In this document: positions 26,801 to 35,333 of the stretch, one piece after another
Numbering within the stretch: position 1 is the first letter of the stretch
How the letters are laid out: each line of letters begins with the position of its first letter
From: a virus
Length of the DNA stretch: 64,000 nt
Virus record (IMG/VR): IMGVR_UViG_3300013004_000041
Span: 1 to 64,000 of that record
Direction: 5' to 3' (one strand)
Position numbers and translations under genes: made by a program
The notes under the pieces: model-generated
What the model was told of the DNA's origin: nothing
Database searches by the model: none
Seen by the model: the letters and a program-made list of their open reading frames with translations, nothing else

Positions 26801-27415
26801 TCCAGCAATAGCCCCGACATCGTAAATTGGCTTACCCTTTTTATCGTATCCAGTAATATACTGAGATCTTACGGCATCGGCAATATGTGAAGGAAGCCCC
26901 TTTGTTTTTTCTGCTACAAATGATGATGCCTCAGCATCTCCAATAGTTTTATAAATGCTTATATATTCTTGAACAACTGTCTTCTTGACTTCATCTGGCA
27001 GGTTTGCATATTTATCCCAAATATCAATTAGTCCTTGCATAGGAGGCATGTCTGGATCTGTTTTTTGCAAATCAATTAAAGTTGTCTTGGTTAATTTCTT
27101 TGGAAACTTTTCAACTTTACTTAAGAGTGTTGCAAGTTTTTGTAGTGCTTGTAATGGGCTTCCGCCTTCTGGAGTATTGTTTTTAATGAAAGCATTAATA
27201 TTAATTTCTTTGCCATCCATTGTATTTAATAAGTTAAGGACGCTTTGATATTCTTTTAATTCTTTAGGGTCTATACCAGCAGCATCAACTAATATAGTTT
27301 TCTTTATTGATGGATCCAAGCCTCCTAGTGAATTGACTAACTCTGTTACAGATCCTGGATCGTGAATTTTTGTCAATAAATCAAATGTTTTTTCAAATGT
27401 TTCTTCGTCCAGCAA
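23870..27415 (-). CDS. Tape measure, second frame (C-terminal part, 1181 aa)
   Basis: An 1181-residue protein, long and helical. It contains strong coiled coils (about residues 570-860), a poly-Asn run (about 980-1010), a small CPTGFVKNASGQCV motif, an Ala/Glu-rich helix, and a C-terminal segment with DIVPAMLTPGEFVMSRYA. That last phrase is typical of siphovirus tape measures. No ATG is available: the frame opens right after a TAA and the first start is TTG at 27415, with GGAG close by, inside the last codons of the 2034-residue gene. It is either translated by coupled initiation or joined to that gene by a +1 shift. Confidence 0.75.
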   Translation of the reverse strand: MLDEETFEKTFDLLTKIHDPGSVTELVNSLGGLDPSIKKTILVDAAGIDPKELKEYQSVLNLLNTMDGKEININAFIKNNTPEGGSPLQALQKLATLLSKVEKFPKKLTKTTLIDLQKTDPDMPPMQGLIDIWDKYANLPDEVKKTVVQEYISIYKTIGDAEASSFVAEKTKGLPSHIADAVRSQYITGYDKKGKPIYDVGAIAGDLVPQAVKNAIESKNSGPGTGAGGGGTKEDPYEWVLSRLKNVRNAAINAAGGIAELNKALAKSGDKAVKNKFDGLEQQLMGMKANKQFIDWITGMDPKEQAKWVKTATKKNVNPFTGKKEKGIKPGQVVLSPNAKKYEQGLDAAIVGDFNVAQQKSLNNINYQEQAYRKLIAAGYDNLTIQRILEDEYMTQQIAIGQITKEELNTNASLAKQVSIRERINGLIQSGRDALQQQANIKQVPDVIKFFQELAGGGLKLSSGAMLDLIGDPTQLAAAIAAMQDYKNGAAGAAERLKEIVDGLNAIKANSNIKIAIDFATKNLSEKAQAGMQAAQRVLAAKRVAYNNMTVGEIGGQSVTNPLTGKITQVGKLAQERVNARFNAPGGPGVPVGIAGKTLTGVKKEREELAKRMQAVQLKTREIQGRYTAAQNELTAAQDNLEKALDSVDKKYDDLVKTQRDKIDSLEEQIKSEFEDKVSALNKESGKLSNDLAIMDNLAEKINTKYDKQVEALQKVSDINSEIANSQKQQLGLADALSQGDIAAAARAAQEMRASSSEFMLNAQMSSIEQARQRELGNLRGAESGLTREQITERQFQITQAIYKLENDPKRLELEKQIEAAQKEITRLEKERVVELDKARILNEKAIADAQAKLDRVKLELENQDKILATLEAQDLELESQEAYLQSIVDEAIALDDSTGMTLEKWEETVDKLIDIEKLAEDYAISLAAAEASAAAADASWQSILDTIKAIPESVTTKQIIDEIRNITEYITRYITTIDNGSSGNNNSNNNNNNNNNNNNNNNNNKNNNTNTCPTGFVKNASGQCVPINQSGEDGHLDALAKAAKEKADAEAAAAAAAAAAAKAAEEEARNRKRGFMGDWGYENKGGLIAKYLASGGMALGTDIVPAMLTPGEFVMSRYAVQNHGVDKLKAINNGDSVGESVYNYSINVNVKSDANPDEIARAVMSHIKQVDSRKLGGTRL
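24383..24475 (-). repeat. Trinucleotide/9-base repeat encoding poly-asparagine
   Basis: The coding strand repeats AAC and AAT codons with a 9-base period, giving a run of about 20 Asn plus interrupted Asn on both sides. A second simple repeat of GCA/GCT codons (about 24220-24270) encodes an Ala tract downstream. Such tracts change length easily by slippage and probably act as flexible linkers. Confidence 0.85.
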
Positions 27416-30400
27416 AACTCTCCATTAACTTTAATGCTGTTGCTGGAGGCATTTGCCCAGCAGCAACAATTGTATTTATCTTAACTTCTAACTCTTTACT
27501 CTTTAAATCTGCTGTACCCTCTAGGAATGGATCTAGGAATGCCTCTTGTGAAGTCCCCTTATATTTTGTCCTTACTTGAGACTTTAAAGAATCAAAGAAT
27601 GCATCTTCTGTTAAATTACTTCCTTGTGCTTGCTTAAATAAATCCATTTGATCTTTTAATAATTTTTCATTATTTGCAACAAGAACTCTTTGACCATCTG
27701 CTCTTTTTGTTTCAAGATCAAGTATTTTTGTTTCTAGTTCTACTTGCTTTGATTTATCAGTTGTTGCTTCCTTTTGCTTCTTTAATGATTCAATTTGCTT
27801 ATCGTAATACAAATTAAATGAATCTAGTTGTGCTTGATTTAACTCAAGATTTTGAACAGACATAGCGGCACCTGCTGCTATAAGTTTTTTATCTCCTACA
27901 AAAGAATCTCCCTTAATAAAGGCATTCTTAACAATATCTTGAAATAGTCCTCTTCCTTCTTCAACAATCTTTAACCTTGTTTCAAGAGGATTGTTTATTA
28001 AATCTTCTCCATTTGGACCAACAAGATTTACAATCTTTCCGTTAATGTCCATCGCAAGAGTCATGTCTTCCATATTAATTCCAATTGCTCTTGCAATACT
28101 CTTTGCTTGCTCTACTGTTAATATTCCATCAGAAATATAAGCAGATAATTCTAACGCTAATTTCTTTACAGCAGCGTCTCCTGCAGTTGCAAAATCTTTA
28201 GTAAAGGAGTCAAGCATTCCCTTGCCAACTTCGCTTTCTAAGAATGTAGTTCCAAACTGCTGCTTTCCTCTTTCAAATCCAGTTGTATATTTATCAGAAA
28301 AGGCATTTGATCTTCTTCTTCCCATGATTTCTGAAGCGCCAACTTTATTTGTTATGGCTCCAATCTTTGCCATTTTTTCTGTTGTTGCTGTCACGGAATC
28401 TACATATGAAGATTGAGATTCAGCAGCCTTTTTTGCTGCTCTATCAAGTAAGTACATTCCTCCAACAACAGCAGTTATTCCTGTTGCAGCCCAACCTGCA
28501 GGACCCATACCAGCAAGCATAGGGGCCATTCCAGCGACTGCAGAGGCTCCCATAAGGCCCATTCCCATGCCTTGGTTGCCTGCCATCATGGCAGCCATAC
28601 CAGCCGTTCCTAGAGCCATTGAAGCCCCTCCAGACCACCTTCCAACCTTTTCTTGACGTGCTATTTTTGTTTCATTTCTTAATTTTTTCTTTGCTTCTTT
28701 TGCTTCTTGTTTAGCAAGTCTTTCATTTATTCTGTCTCGTTCAATTTTTGATTGCCTTCTTTGTTCGGCCTTTTCTGCATCTTTAATTGATTTTCTATGA
28801 ATATTTTCTTCTTCCTTTTGTCTTGCTAATTCTCTCTTTGCTGCTTTTTCAGCAGCCTCAGCCTCTCTTCTTTTTGCATCTATCTCTCGCTTTTGAATCT
28901 TTCTTAATGTCTTGTCAATTTCTTCTTGAGAAAATCCTTTACGACGCATTTCAACTGCTGCTTCTCCCATTTTTTTGGTAGGGTTTACAATTCTTGCTCG
29001 TGGATCTCCTTGGTCTCTACCACCCATAACCAGAGTACGACCAGCGGCTCTAGCCTGTTGTGCGGTTACAACTCTTTGTGTTGGAGTTTCCGTTGCTACT
29101 CTTCGGTCTGTTGCTTTACCAGTATCTGCAACAGCGCCCTTAGGCTTTGCTCCTGTATTTGCTGAAGTCAGTTTTGTAATTTGTCCAGTTTCAGTATCGA
29201 GCATATATTCTTTATTAGGATTTACCAAAACATTTTGAGTTCCTGTTTTACCAGTTCCTAAATCAAATTGCGGTCTCCATTGTTTGTAATATCCAGTTCC
29301 TAGTCTATCGTCAATTAATTGCGCTACCGCTCTAGACTGTCTAACTTCTCCAAGATTTGGAAATCCTGTTGGTTTTTTGCTTTGAGAATTTAAGAAATCT
29401 TCAGAAATAATATCTAACTGTGCTGCTGCACGAACTAGTTTAACTTGAGCCTCAGTTGTTGGATGACCTTGGCTAGACATAAAGTTTGCTGCAGATCTAA
29501 ATTCTTTAATTTGATCTGGAGTTAATCTTAATGGATTATTATTTTTTGCATTCCAGTCAAGTATGCTTGCAGATCTTTTGCCAGTATTCATGTAGTTATT
29601 TAATAGTCTTACGTCAAATAATGCAGTTCCTTTAAGCCATTTTTCAGCGCCTCTTCCAGACTCTCCAGTCTTTGCAATGTGAGACAATTCTGGCCTTAAG
29701 GCTTGTGCAATTTGCTTGTCTGTATATCCTAACCCCTTCATTGATTCTTTTAAAGAACCAAGTGGATCATTTTTTCCAGACATTGCATTTGCTGCTTTAA
29801 ATTCTTTTTCTTGTAAATCTAAAGTCTTGTATAGTAATGATCCCTTAGGTATTGCATTTCTCCATCCACCACTTGCTTTTCCTGTTGGACTCATATCAAA
29901 GCGTAATTTAGAAACATTCATCTTTTTAGGGTTGGTAAATTCTCCACCCTTAGTTACTGCTCCTAATCTATAAAGAACATTCTTCCTTACTTCATCGTAT
30001 GTTTTACCAGCACTCGTTACATTGGCACCAGCGTCAATAGATTTTTTATCATAATATAATCCATCTTTATAAACTAATTCATCATTTACATATTTAAATA
30101 AATCATGCTGTGATATATTTGATGGAGTTATTCCCTTTTTATTTAATAAGCCAGTCACAATATCATATTGCTTAGGGTTTGAGTTTTTTAAACCTTCTAT
30201 TTCTGTAACTGCGTCTTTGCCTAATCTTTGTACAAGAGCGTCTATTTGATTTTTTGATTGTGGGGCAGATTTTAATTCATCAAAAGTTCCCAAGCCAAAT
30301 TTCTTTAATTGTTTTTCTACAGCAGAAGCATTAGCGTCATCATTAACACCTTTTATTAACTTTGATACTCCTTCTCCAGCCCTGGCATGAATTGCTTGGA

Positions 30401-33400
30401 ACTTAGACCAATCTACCTTTTTACCGTCTTCAAGTCTTTTAATCATATTCTGATATACGACTTGCTCTGCAGGATTTAAGTCAAAGCCAGCAATTGTGCT
30501 CTTTAGTTTAGGTAATACTTTATCTATTTCTTTTATAATAGCATCATGGTATTGCTTTGGTGTCATGTTTGCTGCAACGCCAGACGTCTCTTGTGCAAAG
30601 AATTTCTTAGCACCACCTTTAACGCCTAATAAATTAATCATCGCTTGCTCTTCCATTGAAGGAAGTGCTTTTGCAAAATCTCTAAACCCAGATGCCTTAG
30701 TAAATACACCAGCGTTACCTACGTCTGCTAAAACATTGCCAGAAAGATTAGCCTGTTGTAAATCTTTATCTGCTCTTAATAATGATGCAACAAGTTGAGA
30801 TATTGTTTCCTTTTTAGTAAACTTTCCAGGCGTTGTTGCAAACCTTGGATCATATGGAGACTCTAAAACAATAAACTTTCTTTTACCTGATGGATCTGTT
30901 GGATCAATCATAGTTTTAATATTTTGTTTTGGAGCAACTAGTCCGTGGACATCTCTTGCTATCTCAGTAGCACGAACCTCTGCAAGCGCAGTCTTTTCAT
31001 CTATTGTAGGTTTTACTACTACGAGTTCTCCATTAGGCTTTCTATAAATACCGCCAACTCCACGCACAGGAAAACTTCTACCAGAGAACGGTTGAATTAA
31101 TGTTCCAAAGTCTGTTGGATCTACTCCAGCATATCTTCCAGAAGATACATCCTTTGCAATTTTATCAACAACTTCTCTTGATTGAGAAACTTCTTTAATT
31201 CCCTTAGGCATTCCAACATGCACTGCGCCAGACTGAGTTTTTGGATGTGGTACGCTACTGCCCCATGGAAGTCTTCCAGCCATGAATCCTGGAACCTTGT
31301 CATGAAAAATTGCTGTAATTAATCCACGATACTTTTCTGATGTTTTTGCAGGAATAATAGATTCACCAGGAGAGACAAGTGCAGGAATGATGTCTCCAGC
31401 ACCCTTTGGTCCTGGAACACTAATAATTCCATCTTCATACCCCTTTGGTCCCTTAGGTAGTTTTGCAACTGCTCTTTTTGCTCCGCCAAGTCCTCCAGCA
31501 AATAATCCTGGATTTTGTGCAGCCATAGTATTCATTTGTGAAGTTAGAGATCCGTAGGCTGCCGCTAATTGCATTGCTGCAGTTTTCTCGACATTGAATA
31601 CTTCAACTAATCTAGTATGAGTGTTATGTAATGCCTGACCTGCTGCCTGCTGCTCAATTTGTTCTTGAGTAACATAATTAAATCCTGCTCCAAGTACACT
31701 TGTCTGACCATTTAATTTTGCTATTCCACCACGAATTGTTGCAAATAGTTTAATGAGGTTAGCAAGTCCGTTTGCAAGCAAACCAAAGGTCATCAAAGCA
31801 ATTGGACCAAGCCCTGCTATAACTCCTACTATTACCGCTATAACCTTCTTTGTATTATCGCTAAGTCCATTAAACTTTTCAAATAAACTTCCAAAGAATT
31901 TTACTATTGGAGTCATTGCTTCTAGGAATGCTTTTCCTAATGGCATAATATCTTGCTTAAATTGTTCAACAGCAGCCTGAAACTTTGTCCCTACCGCATC
32001 TTCTACCTTCTTCATTTCTCGTTCAGATAGAATTGCTAATTCTTCAACAGATGCACCAGCCAAATCAAATGCTCTTGCTGCCTGAGTTCCATCTTTGCTA
32101 ACATTTTGAAATAGTGTTGATAAACGTGCAAACTGGAATTTACCGAATAACTGCTCGATAGCACGTGCACGATTTAATGGATCTAGTGTATCTAATGCTC
32201 TTGCAAAGCCAACAACTGTTGCTTTAATATCTCCCTTGTTGCCTTCTACAATTCCCTTAATATTAATTCCCATTTCAGCAAGCATCTTTGATGCTTTTTC
32301 TGTTGGGTTAATTAAGGAAGCAAGACCAGACTTTAATGCGTTAGCACCTTCTGATGCATTAATTCCGCCTTCTTTCATAGCAGTTAGGAAGAATGCAAGA
32401 TCTTCAACATTACCGCCTAATTGCTTTACTACTGGTGCCGCTTTTGGAATAGCAATTGTTAAGTCTTCAATAGATAGAACTGTTTGGTTTTCTACTGCGT
32501 TTAAGAAATTAATCTTACTTGCAAGTTCTTCTGTAGATAACCCAAATGCATTCTGAAGTGAAATGGTTGTCTCTAGTGCCTGCTGCTGTTCTACTTGTCC
32601 TAATACAGAAAGTTTTGTAGCAGTTTTAATCTGCTCCTCTAAAGCCTTGCCTTGGAAACCTGCTGCTGCAGCAGTTGCTGCCATTTCTACAGTATCTTTA
32701 ACTGCAACGCCATACTTAGTAAACTCTTCAGCAAGTTTTCTTATATTGGCTACTGCAGCCTCTGTCTCTGCCTCATTTGTAAACGCATCTCCATAAACAC
32801 GTCTAAATTTTAATGTAGCCTGTTCTAATTCTCTGAATGCTTTAGACGCATAACCACCAAGCATCATTAATGGGATTGTCATACCGACCATTAACTGACG
32901 ACCAGCCCACTGCATATTCTTACCAAAGTTTAGTAGTTGAGTTGATCCTTGTTTTAATAGTTGATTTAATAATTGCTGTCTTTGTGCTGCATATTGAATT
33001 CGAGTTCCAAGTTCTGTAAATCTACCATTTGCCATAACTAATGTTTTTGGCATAATCTTCATAGCATCAATAAACCCACCCTGGGCTTTTGACAATTGAA
33101 TGTATTGGGATTGAAGAGCCTTTACTCTATCTCTACGTGCACGGTTTATTATTTCTCGCTCTTGAGCAAATGCTTTGCCCATAACTTTTGTATTGGCTGT
33201 AGCAGCAGCCATGCTATATCTGTAGTATTCACGAAGAGATAATTTATTTTTTTCTAAGGCACTTGTAAATGCCATAGTACTTGATGCAACTTTTACTTGA
33301 CTTGCAGAAAACTTTCCAGTTGCGCCAACTGCTTGAATAAGTTGAGCGTTTAAACCTTTTTGTGCATTTGCTGCAGCCAGGTTTCCCTCAGCAAGTGATT

Positions 33401-33497
33401 GATGGAAAGTGCTGAGGGCTGCCTGTAATCTGCGTAATTGTGCTAAGGCATCGGCAGTATTAAAATTAATATTTATATTAGAGTTTACATCTGCCAA
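27393..33497 (-). CDS. Tape measure protein, main part (2034 aa)
   Basis: A 2034-residue protein that sets tail length and travels with the DNA. Residues about 220-520 match the TP901-type tape-measure core (VAVKDTVEMAATAAAAGFQG, ASEGANALKSGLASLI). A DIIPALVSPGESIIPA segment lies near 720. Residues about 770-1040 look like a kinase-like insert. Charged coiled coils (about 1540-1610) and a Gly/Ala/Met-rich hydrophobic stretch (about 1610-1670) follow. The start is TTG at 33497: a stop lies two codons upstream, AGAGGTG sits 9 bases before it, and the next Met is far inside. At about 1.5 angstrom per residue it predicts a tail near 300 nm, or about 480 nm with the second frame. Confidence 0.9.
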   Translation of the reverse strand: MADVNSNININFNTADALAQLRRLQAALSTFHQSLAEGNLAAANAQKGLNAQLIQAVGATGKFSASQVKVASSTMAFTSALEKNKLSLREYYRYSMAAATANTKVMGKAFAQEREIINRARRDRVKALQSQYIQLSKAQGGFIDAMKIMPKTLVMANGRFTELGTRIQYAAQRQQLLNQLLKQGSTQLLNFGKNMQWAGRQLMVGMTIPLMMLGGYASKAFRELEQATLKFRRVYGDAFTNEAETEAAVANIRKLAEEFTKYGVAVKDTVEMAATAAAAGFQGKALEEQIKTATKLSVLGQVEQQQALETTISLQNAFGLSTEELASKINFLNAVENQTVLSIEDLTIAIPKAAPVVKQLGGNVEDLAFFLTAMKEGGINASEGANALKSGLASLINPTEKASKMLAEMGINIKGIVEGNKGDIKATVVGFARALDTLDPLNRARAIEQLFGKFQFARLSTLFQNVSKDGTQAARAFDLAGASVEELAILSEREMKKVEDAVGTKFQAAVEQFKQDIMPLGKAFLEAMTPIVKFFGSLFEKFNGLSDNTKKVIAVIVGVIAGLGPIALMTFGLLANGLANLIKLFATIRGGIAKLNGQTSVLGAGFNYVTQEQIEQQAAGQALHNTHTRLVEVFNVEKTAAMQLAAAYGSLTSQMNTMAAQNPGLFAGGLGGAKRAVAKLPKGPKGYEDGIISVPGPKGAGDIIPALVSPGESIIPAKTSEKYRGLITAIFHDKVPGFMAGRLPWGSSVPHPKTQSGAVHVGMPKGIKEVSQSREVVDKIAKDVSSGRYAGVDPTDFGTLIQPFSGRSFPVRGVGGIYRKPNGELVVVKPTIDEKTALAEVRATEIARDVHGLVAPKQNIKTMIDPTDPSGKRKFIVLESPYDPRFATTPGKFTKKETISQLVASLLRADKDLQQANLSGNVLADVGNAGVFTKASGFRDFAKALPSMEEQAMINLLGVKGGAKKFFAQETSGVAANMTPKQYHDAIIKEIDKVLPKLKSTIAGFDLNPAEQVVYQNMIKRLEDGKKVDWSKFQAIHARAGEGVSKLIKGVNDDANASAVEKQLKKFGLGTFDELKSAPQSKNQIDALVQRLGKDAVTEIEGLKNSNPKQYDIVTGLLNKKGITPSNISQHDLFKYVNDELVYKDGLYYDKKSIDAGANVTSAGKTYDEVRKNVLYRLGAVTKGGEFTNPKKMNVSKLRFDMSPTGKASGGWRNAIPKGSLLYKTLDLQEKEFKAANAMSGKNDPLGSLKESMKGLGYTDKQIAQALRPELSHIAKTGESGRGAEKWLKGTALFDVRLLNNYMNTGKRSASILDWNAKNNNPLRLTPDQIKEFRSAANFMSSQGHPTTEAQVKLVRAAAQLDIISEDFLNSQSKKPTGFPNLGEVRQSRAVAQLIDDRLGTGYYKQWRPQFDLGTGKTGTQNVLVNPNKEYMLDTETGQITKLTSANTGAKPKGAVADTGKATDRRVATETPTQRVVTAQQARAAGRTLVMGGRDQGDPRARIVNPTKKMGEAAVEMRRKGFSQEEIDKTLRKIQKREIDAKRREAEAAEKAAKRELARQKEEENIHRKSIKDAEKAEQRRQSKIERDRINERLAKQEAKEAKKKLRNETKIARQEKVGRWSGGASMALGTAGMAAMMAGNQGMGMGLMGASAVAGMAPMLAGMGPAGWAATGITAVVGGMYLLDRAAKKAAESQSSYVDSVTATTEKMAKIGAITNKVGASEIMGRRRSNAFSDKYTTGFERGKQQFGTTFLESEVGKGMLDSFTKDFATAGDAAVKKLALELSAYISDGILTVEQAKSIARAIGINMEDMTLAMDINGKIVNLVGPNGEDLINNPLETRLKIVEEGRGLFQDIVKNAFIKGDSFVGDKKLIAAGAAMSVQNLELNQAQLDSFNLYYDKQIESLKKQKEATTDKSKQVELETKILDLETKRADGQRVLVANNEKLLKDQMDLFKQAQGSNLTEDAFFDSLKSQVRTKYKGTSQEAFLDPFLEGTADLKSKELEVKINTIVAAGQMPPATALKLMESFAGRRNI
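30380..31190 (-). other. Kinase-like (PI3/4K- or HipA-like) insert in the tape measure
   Basis: Within the tape-measure frame the protein reads GGIYRKPNGELVVVKP, then AEVRATEIARDVHGLVAP, and about 75 residues later NLSGNVLADVGNAGVF. This matches the order of a nucleotide-binding Gly strand, an ATP-contacting Lys, a helix Glu, and a catalytic-loop-like Asn/metal segment of phosphoinositide-kinase or HipA-like folds. The catalytic Asp is not certain. Domain limits are approximate. Confidence 0.4.
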
Positions 33498-33522
33498 TTC
33501 TCATAACACCTCTTTTTATTTT

Positions 33523-33849
33523 TTACTTTCCTAGCGAACTAAGAACCGCTCCTGCATCTGAATTTGGAATACCAGACGCTGCATCCACAATTTCATATAC
33601 TGTTGGTAGATCAAGAAGTTCTTCTAATTGCTCCTTGCTATCTGCCAACTCTGGCTTGTACTGCTTCATTGCAATCTGTACGCAATCAAGAAGAATGTCT
33701 ACTGACTTATCATTGTCTTCTGTTACCGCTGCTAATTCAGCGAACTTTGCCATGAAAGGCTTTAGTAATGATAACTTTAATGCTCTAACTTCGATTTCTG
33801 TACCATCGATTAGTGTTATTGTCTTTTTGTTTGAAGGCTTTTCGGCCAT
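33523..33849 (-). CDS. Tail assembly chaperone, short paralog (108 aa)
   Basis: A 108-residue protein, first before the tape measure. It shares with its upstream neighbour the order: beta start (TLIDGTEIEVRALKLSLLKPFM), a helix with an acidic loop, MKQYKPEL versus MRQYCPDI, an EQLEE/EQLED segment, then DLPTVYEI/DMPTIYKI and a small SAGI-type end. These are the G-type chaperones that keep the tape measure soluble. It has its own TGGTATAAT promoter and an AAGGAGG site. Confidence 0.8.
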   Translation of the reverse strand: MAEKPSNKKTITLIDGTEIEVRALKLSLLKPFMAKFAELAAVTEDNDKSVDILLDCVQIAMKQYKPELADSKEQLEELLDLPTVYEIVDAASGIPNSDAGAVLSSLGK

Positions 33850-33875
33850 TATTCCTCCTTAAGGTTAGTGAAATA

Positions 33876-33884
33876 ATTATACCA
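33876..33884 (-). promoter_or_regulatory. Extended -10 promoter (TGGTATAAT) before the short chaperone
   Basis: TGGTATAAT on the minus strand, about 26 bases before the ATG at 33849; the leader carries AAGGAGG. It is identical in its nine bases to the motifs at 5109 and 34588. Confidence 0.65.
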
Positions 33885-33894
33885 CAGAGGAGTT

Positions 33895-34581
33895 TTATTT
33901 TTTGGTTAAATCCTCATATTCTAGACCCATACCAATACCAAATCCAGCCTTTTGTGCATTAACTCCTTGTAGGGCCAATACATCTTTTGCATTTGCTGCT
34001 TTACCCTGACTAAATACTCTAGCCTTCATTTCCTGCCAAGCATCTTGTTTGCCACTTGCCTTGTCTAAGTCTACTCCTTGCATTGCTGCCAAAAACTTTT
34101 TATTTTGATAATCTAGATCTCTTTTTATTTTTAATGTTGCTGTTAATTCAGGCATTGACATGGATGACTCTAGTTCATCATAATCTTTCCATATACCAAG
34201 CAAAAAAACCTCAGACTCTAATTCTGCTAAATCTAAGTCGTCCCAGGTAGAACCTCCCTTTTCTGCTTGATCTTTCACAGGCTCTTCTGACTTATCATTT
34301 ATTTTAATACCCGCCGAATATTCTAATATTTTATATATAGTTGGCATATCAATATTATCTTCTAATTGCTCTTGCGTCTTAATATCTGGACAATACTGTC
34401 TCATCATTATTGTTGTGCAGGCACATAATGCATCAATTGCATCTTCATCATTTTTTGCTTTTTTAACAGTTTCAAATTCCTGCATAAATAATTTAAGATA
34501 TTTTATTTTTAATGGGGTAATATATAATTCTCTACCGTCCATTAAAGAAACAATAGTATTGGGATAAATTTGAGTTGGCAT
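33895..34581 (-). CDS. Tail assembly chaperone, long paralog (228 aa)
   Basis: A 228-residue protein. Residues 1-95 are homologous to the short chaperone downstream. Residues 100-228 form a T-like extension (STWDDLDLAELESEVFLLGI, then a helical part). In most siphoviruses the long form is made from the short one by a ribosomal frameshift. Here the long form is one continuous gene and the short form a separate paralog. The ATG is 7 bases from a TATAAT with no ribosome site, so the mRNA is probably leaderless. It follows the terminator after the major tail protein. Confidence 0.8.
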   Translation of the reverse strand: MPTQIYPNTIVSLMDGRELYITPLKIKYLKLFMQEFETVKKAKNDEDAIDALCACTTIMMRQYCPDIKTQEQLEDNIDMPTIYKILEYSAGIKINDKSEEPVKDQAEKGGSTWDDLDLAELESEVFLLGIWKDYDELESSMSMPELTATLKIKRDLDYQNKKFLAAMQGVDLDKASGKQDAWQEMKARVFSQGKAANAKDVLALQGVNAQKAGFGIGMGLEYEDLTKK

Positions 34582-34587
34582 AAATTA

Positions 34588-34596
34588 ATTATACCA
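34588..34596 (-). promoter_or_regulatory. Extended -10 promoter, leaderless, before the long chaperone
   Basis: TGGTATAAT on the minus strand, six bases (TAATTT) before the ATG, so the A of ATG is at the expected transcription start. It lies just beyond the terminator of the preceding unit. Confidence 0.65.
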
Positions 34597-34604
34597 AACA
34601 GAAA

Positions 34605-34627
34605 AGCCCAGCCTTTTGGGCTGGGCT
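34605..34627 (-). terminator. Rho-independent terminator after the major tail protein gene
   Basis: A perfect 9-base stem (AGCCCAGCC with GGCTGGGCT, 34605-34613 and 34619-34627) with a 5-base loop. On the minus strand it is followed by TTTTCTGTTT. It lies 20 bases after the major tail protein stop and separates that abundant transcript from the chaperone unit. Confidence 0.9.
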
Positions 34628-34647
34628 AATCTTTTTATTTAATTGTA

Positions 34648-35265
34648 TTATAGAGAACGATCTACGATTTTACCGTAAGATGCGTTATCATTTGGAAGCA
34701 GACGGAATGAGACTTCAAACATTGTTGCCTCATCACGCTTTGCACCAACAGTTACGCTCTCAATTGAGAGTGCACGATATGCAACATAGACTCTTTCAAT
34801 AGAATCTGAGTCAGCACAATCGCCAGTTCCTGGACCAACTGCAACCAAACCACGCTCTACTGGACATTCGCCAATATCGCCTGCTGAAAGATTGAGTGTT
34901 GGATTACCAGATACTGTAGTTAGATTATCATCCTTGCTTGCAAGTGCGAACAAGAGATTTTCCAATGTTGCCTCAGCAAATGTAGTATTTAGGTTAACCT
35001 GCATACCTTGCTTGAACAACTTGGCAACGTCGAGAACCTGGTCAACCTGTACTTCGCCGAAGTCTGGTTGGAACTGTAATTCAAGACCGTTCATTGTGTA
35101 ACCTACGTTACGGAACCCTTCCTCTGTGGAAAGAGTTTCCTTGTAGGATGTACCTGCTGTGTATCCTGGAAGGACACCAGCCTCTGGTAGTGGACCGCCT
35201 TCATACGTAAAAAGTGCTGCTGCACCTACGATGATTTGTGTACTATCACCACGTGTATATGCCAT
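34648..35265 (-). CDS. Major tail tube protein
   Basis: A 205-residue beta-rich protein in the canonical place between the head-tail connectors and the chaperone genes. The pattern (GLELQFQPDFGEVQVDQVLD, late EVSFRLLPND) matches actinophage tube proteins. It has a strong AGAGGTGA site, an upstream TATAAT and a downstream strong terminator, all expected for the most abundant tail subunit. It would stack into the tube around the tape measure. Confidence 0.8.
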   Translation of the reverse strand: MAYTRGDSTQIIVGAAALFTYEGGPLPEAGVLPGYTAGTSYKETLSTEEGFRNVGYTMNGLELQFQPDFGEVQVDQVLDVAKLFKQGMQVNLNTTFAEATLENLLFALASKDDNLTTVSGNPTLNLSAGDIGECPVERGLVAVGPGTGDCADSDSIERVYVAYRALSIESVTVGAKRDEATMFEVSFRLLPNDNASYGKIVDRSL

Positions 35266-35319
35266 TTATTTCACCTCTTTATTTTTCTAGAAATTAAAGG
35301 GGATGTTTCCTCATTGATT

Positions 35320-35325
35320 ATTATA
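35320..35325 (-). promoter_or_regulatory. -10 promoter before the major tail protein
   Basis: TATAAT (preceded by CTG) on the minus strand, in the 68-base gap before the tube gene, followed by a leader of about 50 bases with AGAGGTGA. Confidence 0.45.
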
Positions 35326-35333
35326 CAGCCTGT

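Noticed and set aside
33523-33849. Frameshift extension of the short chaperone into a longer product
   Set aside because: Only 25 bases separate its stop from the tape-measure start, so there is no room for an extension; the long form is a separate gene.
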